Shown piece after piece: positions 56,409 to 64,000 of a stretch of 64,000 nt of DNA. The notes under the pieces were generated by a model. The model ran no database searches. It saw only the letters and a program-made list of their open reading frames with translations, and was not told the origin of the DNA. The translations under genes were made by a program, and so were the position numbers. The stretch spans positions 1,426,001 through 1,490,000 of the forward strand of contig JAKEKT010000001.1 of assembly GCA_021495925.1 (NCBI GenBank), written 5' to 3'. This stretch comes from Diplodia intermedia (Eukaryota > Ascomycota > Dothideomycetes > Botryosphaeriales > Botryosphaeriaceae). Each line of letters opens with the position of its first letter. Within the stretch, counting starts at the first letter, position 1.

Positions 56409-58994
56409 ATGCGCACCCGTAGCGGCAAGGGCAAACTCTCCGAATCCGCCACGCCTGCTCCCCAGAACCACGACTCCAGCCGCGACGCCTCGTCGTCGGG
56501 CTCATCAAAGACTTCGCGCAAGCTGACCCGTTCATCTTCCAACCACTCAATGCATTCCCAAATCTTCGTCGCCGGCCGGGACGACGACATCGTGGCCTAC
56601 TACTCAAAGCCCGTGCTGACCATTTCCGGCCTGCCCGAGCACTTCCTCGGCCGCCTGGAGCGCGAGGACAAGCTGCGCCAGCGCTCCTCCCGCCCCAAGT
56701 CGCTGTACGAGCAGTTCCAGGAAATCGAGCGCGAGAGCTCTAGTCAGAACGAAGACCCGTCCCAAAATGGCAACGACCACGAGCGCCCGAAGCGAGGCAA
56801 TCGCGGCCGCCCGGCCAAGATCCAAAAACACCAGCCTTCGCCCCGGAAACGCCGCGCTCGGCCGCGCAAGTCGCTCGCTGATGTTGACGAGGAAGACTAC
56901 ATGTCGCGTCCGCAGACTCCTAGTGTGGCCGATGCTGACGAAGACGCCAACCCGGATAACGCCGAGCTGTCCGGCGAGCTGAGCGAAGCTGCCGATCGCG
57001 ACCAGGCCGACGACTCGCACTCACCAGAGGAGCCCGACGCAAGTCCCTCGCAACAACTCATCAATGAGACTGCCGGCGCTTGCAGGTCCACTGCCACCTC
57101 GGCCCCGAGCCAACCCTCGCCTCCTCGCGAGCCCCGCCCCAGGCCAACCTACCTGGATGAGGAATTGGACGACGGAGATCTTCCGCCGCCCTTCTCCACC
57201 TCGCCGGGCACTCCTTCCGAGTCTGAAGTCGACGACGATGCCAACCGCATCCTTAGAAAGCGCTTCAACTACATGACCGATCCTGGCAAGTTTATTGCTG
57301 CTCTTACTAAGCATTTGCCCTCTGAAAGAACGTCTGATGTGCTGTACGCACTTGCCGAAAACACCCAGGCCGCCCTGGAAGCATGGCAGGACGAGTACCT
57401 CGCCATCGACAAGCGAGTTGCAGCCCACGCAAACAATGGCCCCAGGAAGCCGGTAAACGGCGGCCGTGTGCCCGTTGACCCCATTGTCTTTGATGACCAA
57501 AAAGAAGCCGACATTTACAGCTACGTCTACGACGCACGAAAACCTCCGGGGACCCAGGATCCTTTCAGTCAGCGCATTGGCACCGACTACGTCGGCGGTC
57601 GCGAGTTGCGACACAGGCGCGCTCGAGATGTCACTACCGAGGACCTAGCTCAAAGCGAGGAGGAAGTCGGGAAGAGAAAGAGACGGGCAGCCCAGCGATT
57701 TGATGGAACGACCGACACTGGATCGCGTACCCGCAAACGTGAGCATGCCGCATCCGAAACCCCGGAACCGCCCGGTCCTCGGAAGAGAGGCAAGGTTGGC
57801 AGCGCAACGAAGAGGCAATCCGTCGTGCCACCCCGTATCCGCGAGATGAGAGGCGAGAGCGCCATGACTACCAGTGCTTCCGAAGACGACGATACCTACG
57901 AAGGAACACCGGAACCGCGTGGGCCTGGCAAGCGACGTGGAAGACCGCCCGGGAGCAAAAATCTCGCTCAGCGCAAAGACGCCGGTATCAAAAAGGGACC
58001 ACGCGGTAAGAAGGGTGCTGCCGCTGCCCAAGCCGCCGTGAACGCTGCAAACAATGAGCAGAACAGCACCCAGACAACTTTTCCGAGTGCTCCCAGCGCT
58101 GTCACCACGGCGCCGCCGCATCAGCAACCTCAGCAACAGCAGCCGTTTTTTGTTCAGGGTTACAATCATGCTCCACACTCGAGCATTCCTCCGGTCTCAG
58201 CTGCGCCAGTGCCTGGCATCAATGCCGATCCTACATTCATATCCGCCCATCCCCAACAGACATACGGTGCAGGAGCGCCCATTCAGTCCTCGATTGCTCC
58301 CGGCACTCCTGCCCAATCAAATGGTCACGTTCAGCACATTCCGGCGCCAACTTCAACGCCTGCTACGACCACGCAAACAGCGCAAACACCTACCAGCGCT
58401 GGTAGTAGCAGCACTACCGCCTCTGGTCGCAAGAAGGGCGTGAAGTCGGAGAAACGTAGTGCTAGTATGACGCAGTGGTGGGCAGAGCGCAAAGCTCGCC
58501 AAGCAGCAGATCGTCTCGCCGACCAACAGCGTCAGGCAGAGGCGCAGAATGCCGCGGCTGCCCAAAACCCGCAAGGCTACGGTCTACCAGTGAACGGATA
58601 CAAGGGCCCGTACCCACCGACCCAGCCTACTTTCCAAGGCTACGCTACAACTCAACCAGCAGCACAACAAAGCAGCTTTAGAGCCATCGCACCAGGTCCT
58701 CACCAAGGCCAAGGCGTGCAAGCACAAGCACAGACCCACCACCACCATCACATTCCGCAGGCGACTCATCACCACCACACACCTCCGGCCATCCATCACC
58801 CTTCAACACAAGCGACGCAGCCAGCGAAGCAGGCAATGCACCACGGACCGTTCGGCTATGATGGTGCGGGCAGTCCGCCCCCACCTATCCACGGCAATAT
58901 GCACCAAGGGCAGCCGCAGGAGGGTGTTCCGGACAGCCTTCGTCGCGACATTCTAGGCTTGAGGGGCAGACCCGAGCCTAGGCGCGGTCTATGA
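56409..58994 (+). CDS. AT-hook nuclear protein of unknown function
   Basis: This is a single-exon frame of 861 residues, starting MRTRSGKGKLSESATPAP. A perfect AT-hook core is present at about residues 507-516 (GKRRGRPPGS), and weaker basic RGRP-type sites occur near 130 (NRGRPAKIQ) and 147 (KRRARPRKS). A conserved-looking N-terminal part (IFVAGRDDDIVAYYSKPVL, RPKSLYEQFQEIE) and a central helical part (YMTDPGKFIAALTKHLP, LYALAENTQAALEAWQDEY) may be protein-binding domains. The C-terminus is rich in Gln, Pro, His and Ala with one conserved patch (SMTQWWAERKARQAADRLA). The AT-hooks suggest minor-groove DNA binding, so it is likely a chromatin-associated factor. No enzymatic domain is seen and I do not recognise a named orthologue. 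Confidence 0.8.
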   Translation: MRTRSGKGKLSESATPAPQNHDSSRDASSSGSSKTSRKLTRSSSNHSMHSQIFVAGRDDDIVAYYSKPVLTISGLPEHFLGRLEREDKLRQRSSRPKSLYEQFQEIERESSSQNEDPSQNGNDHERPKRGNRGRPAKIQKHQPSPRKRRARPRKSLADVDEEDYMSRPQTPSVADADEDANPDNAELSGELSEAADRDQADDSHSPEEPDASPSQQLINETAGACRSTATSAPSQPSPPREPRPRPTYLDEELDDGDLPPPFSTSPGTPSESEVDDDANRILRKRFNYMTDPGKFIAALTKHLPSERTSDVLYALAENTQAALEAWQDEYLAIDKRVAAHANNGPRKPVNGGRVPVDPIVFDDQKEADIYSYVYDARKPPGTQDPFSQRIGTDYVGGRELRHRRARDVTTEDLAQSEEEVGKRKRRAAQRFDGTTDTGSRTRKREHAASETPEPPGPRKRGKVGSATKRQSVVPPRIREMRGESAMTTSASEDDDTYEGTPEPRGPGKRRGRPPGSKNLAQRKDAGIKKGPRGKKGAAAAQAAVNAANNEQNSTQTTFPSAPSAVTTAPPHQQPQQQQPFFVQGYNHAPHSSIPPVSAAPVPGINADPTFISAHPQQTYGAGAPIQSSIAPGTPAQSNGHVQHIPAPTSTPATTTQTAQTPTSAGSSSTTASGRKKGVKSEKRSASMTQWWAERKARQAADRLADQQRQAEAQNAAAAQNPQGYGLPVNGYKGPYPPTQPTFQGYATTQPAAQQSSFRAIAPGPHQGQGVQAQAQTHHHHHIPQATHHHHTPPAIHHPSTQATQPAKQAMHHGPFGYDGAGSPPPPIHGNMHQGQPQEGVPDSLRRDILGLRGRPEPRRGL

Positions 58995-59657
58995 GGTACG
59001 GGTTGGGATTTTAGACGTCAAGCCTAAGCGAGGAATGTTGAGCGGCGTGCCATCAAAACTTGCATTGGTACGACACAAGGTATTCGCATTGCTGATCGAG
59101 CAGGGGAGGCCGCCGCAAAGTAATATCACTCAGCGTTCACGAAAGACCGTGTGCTACACATGCTGAGATTTTTCGGTTCAGCAGGTTCTTTTTTCTCGCA
59201 TCTCTTTTTCACGTTAACGGTCCTTTACTCTCCGAACATGAATGCTCGAGAAAAAGAGCAAAGGGACAAACCATTGCATTAAGGCGTCTGGGGGTTGCAT
59301 CTTGTTGCACTGAATTCGCTCTCGGGAACACTTTTCATCTTATCGCATCAATCAAGGATCAGAAGGGTTTTTATGCATGCTTCGGCGGGTGAGGTATATC
59401 CATCGCCTTCCAAAAATGGGTGGGGCATTTTCTTCGATACCCCAAATCTAATAGGCGGAACATGGCATTTGCGACTTTCCTGCCGTTGAACCTTAGGTAT
59501 ACGTCTCTGAGTGATGAACGGTGACATCAAAGTGAGGATGACTTGATATTTCATTGTCGTGAGAGCTCGAAGCAGTTAGCCGGACGTATTATAGCAGTTT
59601 TACATGCTTTAATATTCCAAACTCAGACATCAACGATCAAGCAATCGCCATGAAGAC
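58995..59657. other. Convergent 3' spacer
   Basis: This 663-bp AT-richer region lies between the convergent AT-hook and oxidoreductase genes. No supported gene is present. Confidence 0.45.
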
Positions 59658-60920
59658 TCAGGGTCCGACTTCAACAACAACCTTACCGCGACACCTCCCC
59701 GAATCCAGCCTCTCAAGCGCCTCTCTCACTTGATCGAAAGAAAATGTGCTGTCCAACACAATCTTGTCCTCATCCAAATCCAACGCCTCCTCTAAATAAC
59801 TCGTCCTCATCTCCAGGTTAATGCATTCATACACTTCACTCCTCAACCCAACCTTCCCCAGAAGCGTCCGCAGCACCATCTGCGGATTCCACAGATACGT
59901 CAACGCGCCCCCCAACGCGCTCCTGCTCGTCTTATCGCCGACGATGGTGACATACCTCCTCGCCAGCCCCAAGCACTCGGTCCCGCCCACGCAGTCGATG
60001 ATGGCATCCGGCCGCTCGGCCGCGACCCTGGCCCTCACGCCGCCCTCCTGCGTGTAATCGACCACGACGTCCGCGCCCACTGAGCTCACGAACCCGGCGC
60101 TGCGCCCGCCGCACGTCGCGACGACCCGCCACCCGCGCCGCTTCGCCAGCACCACCGCCCACATGCCCGTCGCGCCGCTCGCCCCCAGAACCGCCACCGT
60201 GCCTCCTCCTCCTCCTCCTCCTCCTCCTCCTCCTCCTCCTCCTCCTCCTCCTCCTCCTCCTCCTCCTCCTCCTCCTCCTCCTCCCCGCCGCCCTTCCTCC
60301 TCGCCGCCAACGTACCCCTCGCACCTCGCCACGCACGTCCGCGCCGTCACCCACGCCAGCGGCACGGCCGCCGCCCGCGCCCACGACTTCCACGCCGGCG
60401 GCTTGCGCGCCACCACCGCCCTCGTCACGTCCACATTCAGCACCTCGCGCAGCGTCCCCGCATCGTCCCGTCCACCGAAGGGCGACGCGAGGTGCACCCC
60501 GAACACGTCGTCGCCGTCCGCGAACCCCGAGTCCCTCCCCGCCGCGATCACGGTGCCGGCGAAGTCGGCGCCGAAGCCGCGGTCGGGGAAGAGGAAGGAG
60601 AGGAGGGAGGAGGGGAGGAGGGAAGGGAGGGGGAGGTTCATGAGTTGGATGTCGACCGGGTTGAGGGCGGCGGCGCGGACGCGGACGAGGAGGTGGGTGG
60701 GGGCGACGAGGCCGCCGCCGGTGCTGGTGATGGTGGGAGGTGGAGTGGGGACGGGGGCGGGGAGGAGGGTTTGCTTGACGCAGGCCGGGTAGCCGAGGCC
60801 CGGGGTGTAGACCCAGGCTCTGATGGTGGGCTGGTAGGGGTCTAGTTCTTCCTCGTCGTTGTCGCTGTCGTCGTGATTGGCGTCGGCCGGGGAAGACGAG
60901 GGAGGGAAGGGTGATGGCAT
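59658..60920 (-). CDS. MDR-family quinone-oxidoreductase-like protein with polyglycine insertion
   Basis: This is a single-exon frame of 420 residues. The GroES-like N-terminal half shows the family path VRVRAAALNPVDIQLMN, FGADFAGTVIAAG and GDDVFGVHL. The Rossmann half has VAVLGASGATGMWAVVLAKRRG, a nucleotide-binding loop of the quinone-reductase/zeta-crystallin type, then VVDYTQEGG and AIIDCVGG. The zinc-binding residues of alcohol dehydrogenases are not evident, so NADPH-dependent quinone or enone reduction is more likely. A run of about 29 glycines, encoded by (AGG)27, sits just before the first Rossmann strand and is unusual for the family. The N-terminus is acidic (DDSDNDEEELD). The physiological substrate is unknown. 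Confidence 0.83.
   Translation of the reverse strand: MPSPFPPSSSPADANHDDSDNDEEELDPYQPTIRAWVYTPGLGYPACVKQTLLPAPVPTPPPTITSTGGGLVAPTHLLVRVRAAALNPVDIQLMNLPLPSLLPSSLLSFLFPDRGFGADFAGTVIAAGRDSGFADGDDVFGVHLASPFGGRDDAGTLREVLNVDVTRAVVARKPPAWKSWARAAAVPLAWVTARTCVARCEGYVGGEEEGRRGGGGGGGGGGGGGGGGGGGGGGGGGGGGTVAVLGASGATGMWAVVLAKRRGWRVVATCGGRSAGFVSSVGADVVVDYTQEGGVRARVAAERPDAIIDCVGGTECLGLARRYVTIVGDKTSRSALGGALTYLWNPQMVLRTLLGKVGLRSEVYECINLEMRTSYLEEALDLDEDKIVLDSTFSFDQVREALERLDSGRCRGKVVVEVGP
60202..60282. repeat. (CCT)27 / (AGG)27 microsatellite inside a coding region
   Basis: Twenty-seven perfect CCT units lie on the plus strand, read as Gly codons on the minus strand in the oxidoreductase gene. The purity suggests recent expansion and likely length polymorphism. 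Confidence 0.92.
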
Positions 60921-61752
60921 CTTCGACGGGTTTCTTTTCTCTTTTTCCTTTCTCGTTTATTTTGTCTTTTCTTGGTTACTTTTGTTTGGATGTTTTGCTG
61001 GTCCGGTGCTGTTTCTATTTTCGTTTGTCGACGAAAGACGCGCTGGTGTTGTACATACAATGGCGCGTGGGGTATTGACTGGGCCGTGAGAGATCAAGTA
61101 GCTAAGCGGATGTGCCGGGACGTTACGGAAGTCTTATCGTATCGGAGAATAATGGTAGCTTGGCTCGGTCTTGTCCAAGCAAAACCCCGGATTTAAGAGC
61201 ATGCTCTTACAGACGTCATACCCCGCATGACTTTCTACGATTGGCAAGCATCGGGTTTACCGTATTCGGTATTCCAAAGCAACGGTTTCGCTGAACTGTA
61301 CAAGCTTGATGTTGGTGACTGTGCGATTGTTAGTACAAACAGAGGGTGTTGATGCAAAGAAACGACCAAAAAGTGGCGCGGAAACACCGGGACAGAGCTT
61401 CAACTCCCCAACCGGCATGGTAAGAGCAACACAATCAACAGCGCAGGAAAACAACGTGATTCAACTGCATATGTACAGTGCAGCTTTGAGCTTCAATTGG
61501 AAAGGCGGCAAGGCTGGGCTGCTCCCGGCTATGTACAGGTGCAGTTGGGTGAGCGAGGCAGCTGCTTTCCTTGGTGTAGACCAATGAAGAGCATCTATCC
61601 CAAACCACTTCAAGCGGCGACTGCTAGCGCCTCTACATGCATATACCACCAGAAATTATTACTAAATGCGGGTGGCGGCGCAGATAAGAAGAAAAACGCT
61701 CGAGAATGCAAACCAAACGCACGAGGCCAAGGCTGGGGCAGCACCGACCGGC
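60921..61752. other. Spacer between HMG-CoA reductase and oxidoreductase genes
   Basis: This 832-bp stretch is the promoter side of the oxidoreductase and the 3' side of the reductase. A T-rich tract lies at 60930-61030. No supported gene is present. Confidence 0.4.
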
Positions 61753-64000
61753 TCAGCGACGGCCAGCCGCCTTATCCATGATGCTCGTCATGGCCAGAGT
61801 GGTTGGCGTCTGAGTGCCGACCGGACCCGGCGTAGTAGAACGAGAAGGAACCTGGCTGCGGTTGTGGCTCATGTGCGCCTTGACGAGATGGCCTGCAGCA
61901 AGCGCACTGCACAAGCTGAGCTCACCGGCGAGAACGGCAGCAGCGACGATGCGAGCAAGCTGGCGTGCGTTGTCACCGGGGCTGGTTGGGTGTGCTCCCC
62001 TGACTCCGAGAAGATCAAGCATGGCGCTCTGAGGCTCCAGAATAGTGCCACCGCCAATAGTACCCACCTCGATCGAGGGCATCGAGACCGAAATGTGGAG
62101 ATTGCCGTTCATGCTGTTTCCTGTTAGTACTGGTTACATGGGATGCAGTGCTTCAGACTTACTTCTTCATGACGGTGATACAGTTGCTGCTCTCCACATT
62201 CTGAGCCGGGTCCTGTCCAGTTGCCAGGAAGACAGCAGTGACAATGTTTGCAGCTTGCGCATTGAAACCGCCGATACTTCCAGCCATGGCTGATCCGATC
62301 AGGTTCTTGGCAATGTTGAGCTCGACCAACGCATTCACATCGCTCTTCAGGACGCTCTTCACCACATCGGCCGGGATAATAGCCTCCGCCACCACACTCT
62401 TGCCACGCCCGTCAACCCAGTTGATCGCCGCGGGCTTCTTGTCCGTGCAAAAGTTTCCGGAAACCGAGATAATGGCCATGTCGTCGAACCCGTGCTCGTT
62501 CTTCATGACGCTCATGGCGTGCTCAACACCCTTGGAAATCATGTTCATGCCCATGGCATCGCCAGTGGTCGTCTTGAAGCGAATGTACAGGTAGGTTCCA
62601 GCCAACGCCGTCTTCAACGTCTGCAGACGAGCAAAGCGACTGGTGGAGTTGAAGGCGTTCTTCATGACCTTCTGGCCCTCCTCGGAATCGATCCAGATCT
62701 TGGCCTGACCGGCCCTAGCCAGCGTCTCGAAACCAACGCAAGGGCCACGAGTCATGCCGTCACCAGTGAGGATGGTGATAGAACCGCCACCGGCGTTGAT
62801 GGCCTTGCAGCCTCGACTCACGCTAGCGACTAGGACACCTTCGGTGGTAGCCATGGGCAGGAAGTAGTTCTGGCCATCGATGTTGAGGGGACCGGCAACA
62901 CCGAGAGGAAGGGGGAGATAACCGATGACGTTCTCACAGCAGGCGCCGTGGACAAGGTCGTAGTTGTAGTGCTCATAGGGCAGCTTCGATTTTTCGAGAA
63001 GGAAAGACGTTTGACGGGTAGCGTGGGTGCGGGATACGACTGCTCTGCGAATCCTCACAGCGCGGACCTTGTTCTCCAGGGTCTTCTCGAGAGCATAACC
63101 AGGAATCTTGCCACGGACAGCAAGCTCGATCAGTTCCTCATCCGTCATCGAAGGAGCCTTCTTCTCCTTCAAAAGGAGCTCCAGCTCGTGCATGGGGCGC
63201 TTGGGGCCGGACGGTTCGACTTGGTGCGCCGTCGGCTTCATCTCCAGTCCATCATCGGAATCATCGTCCTTCCTAGCAGAAGCCGGCGGGATTGCGGGAG
63301 TAAGGGGGCGGAGCGGGGCGCCAGAATCAACGAGTCTAACGTTGCTGGGAGCCTTGTCCATGACCTCGTACTCCTCCGGGGGCTTAATGTTGCTGGGCTG
63401 GGTGTGGTCCTTGATCGACCAGCGGGCAGCGTTGAAGAGGTAACCGTTAAAAGCCAAACTAAGAGCCAAGGCAACGATGATCCACTTGCTGAGGACAGGG
63501 TCCTCAAGGCTCTTCAGCACACCCTCGACCACGCGGCCACCCATGCCGTCCATCAACTGGTCCTTGTAGTCGCCACCGAAAAGGCTAGAGACAGGTTCTT
63601 GGATGGCGTAGTGGACCGAAGGATATTCGAGCTCGTACTTGATGGGGGTAAGGACGGTAACGAGCGCAGCAGTGTTCTTCGACTTGGCGGAAGCCACAAT
63701 AGTGTCCAAAGCATTGCCCGCGACCTTGAAAGGATCCATGGCAGCGGGGTTGACCATACTAGCAAGTCCAGAGGACGCGCTGGAGCTATAGTATCCACTG
63801 CGGAAGGGAATGGTGCAGACGTTCAGAATGTTTACAACAATGAAGCCTGTGACCATGAGAACCTTGAAGCGGGGAACACTGGTCTCCTTCATCTTCTTGC
63901 CAAAGCCCGGAATGTCAGTGTGCGCAGCACTGCCGTCCCCAGTGCCAGTAGAGCTAAGCGAGGGCCAGTCGTTGTTCGTAGCGACGTTCTCGGCCACAGC
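61753..64000 (-). CDS. HMG1: HMG-CoA reductase, C-terminal catalytic part (N-terminus off the window)
   Basis: The frame is open to the right edge, and 732 residues are visible in two exons (64000-62163, 62113-61753). The 49-bp intron ends at a downstream AG after TACTAAC, which gives TVMKNMNGNLHISVSMPSIEV. Two hydrophobic segments (VLMVTGFIVVNILNVCTIPF, WIIVALALSLAFNGYLF) flank a lumen-like region and belong to the end of the membrane domain. The sterol-sensing domain would lie beyond 64000. The catalytic domain shows ENVIGYLPLPLGVAGPL, TTEGVLVASVSRG, GDAMGMNMIS, DKKPAAINWVDGRGKSVVAE, GGFNAQAANIV and the catalytic histidine in HLVKAHMSHNRS. It reduces HMG-CoA to mevalonate with NADPH in the ER membrane, the committed step of ergosterol and isoprenoid synthesis. 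No terpene or polyketide genes are adjacent, so it is likely the housekeeping copy. Confidence 0.95.

Noticed and set aside
60163..60792. A plus-strand frame with a long polyproline run
   Set aside because: The run is the complement of the (AGG)27 repeat in the oxidoreductase gene. The rest has no features of a protein.
1..64000. CRISPR arrays, transposons, rRNA genes and RIP-mutated blocks
   Set aside because: No regular direct-repeat arrays, terminal repeats, transposase or reverse transcriptase motifs, rRNA sequence or long AT-rich tracts were seen.

Overview
The window is 64 kb of nuclear DNA from a filamentous ascomycete (Pezizomycotina). The evidence is gene content (HMG-CoA reductase, a Cdc4-type F-box/WD40 protein, a HORMA-domain meiotic protein, a GH115 xylan glucuronidase, an A-T-R NRPS-like enzyme, a Zn2Cys6 regulator, a hybrid histidine kinase), short introns of about 45-100 bp with GT..CTRAC..AG signals, GC-rich coding DNA and many trinucleotide microsatellites. 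I could not place the species. All exon models were built by hand from splice signals, and every spliced length below was checked to be divisible by three.

1-20 kb is the most interesting region. After the 3' end of a Ser/Thr-rich surface protein comes a set of genes that together look like a hydantoin/ureide catabolic cluster. It holds a single-polypeptide fusion of an N-carbamoyl-D-amino-acid amidohydrolase and an Asp/Glu/hydantoin racemase (1073-2881, minus), a divergently transcribed hydantoinase/dihydropyrimidinase (3393-5064, plus), a Zn2Cys6 regulator (11491-13521, plus) and an NCS1-family hydantoin/allantoin/pyrimidine-type permease (14020-15790, minus). The three classical 'hydantoinase process' activities are thus encoded by two adjacent genes. 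The shared promoter of the enzyme pair, and the shared promoter of the permease and a neighbouring adenylation-thiolation-reductase enzyme (16255-20001), each contain six GATA-factor (HGATAR) sites. This suggests nitrogen-catabolite control. A GAF-domain hybrid histidine kinase (6856-10759) sits inside the block and may be a passenger.

20-40 kb is mainly housekeeping: a Cdc4-like SCF subunit, a long spacer, an 11-exon HOP1-like HORMA/PHD meiotic gene, a dynactin p27-like hexapeptide protein, a gene-poor stretch of about 4.9 kb, and a 1066-residue disordered protein.

40-53 kb has an 8-exon secreted cysteine-rich protein built by duplication of phase-0 exon pairs, a divergent DnaJ/deaminase pair, an NTF2/SnoaL-like gene whose frame is interrupted by a TGA near its start, a small secreted or anchored cysteine-rich protein, and a secreted GH115 enzyme.

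53-64 kb has a UPF0390 small basic protein, an MTC1-like protein divergent from an AT-hook protein, a quinone-oxidoreductase-like MDR protein carrying an (AGG)27 polyglycine insertion, and the catalytic half of HMG-CoA reductase, which runs off the right edge.
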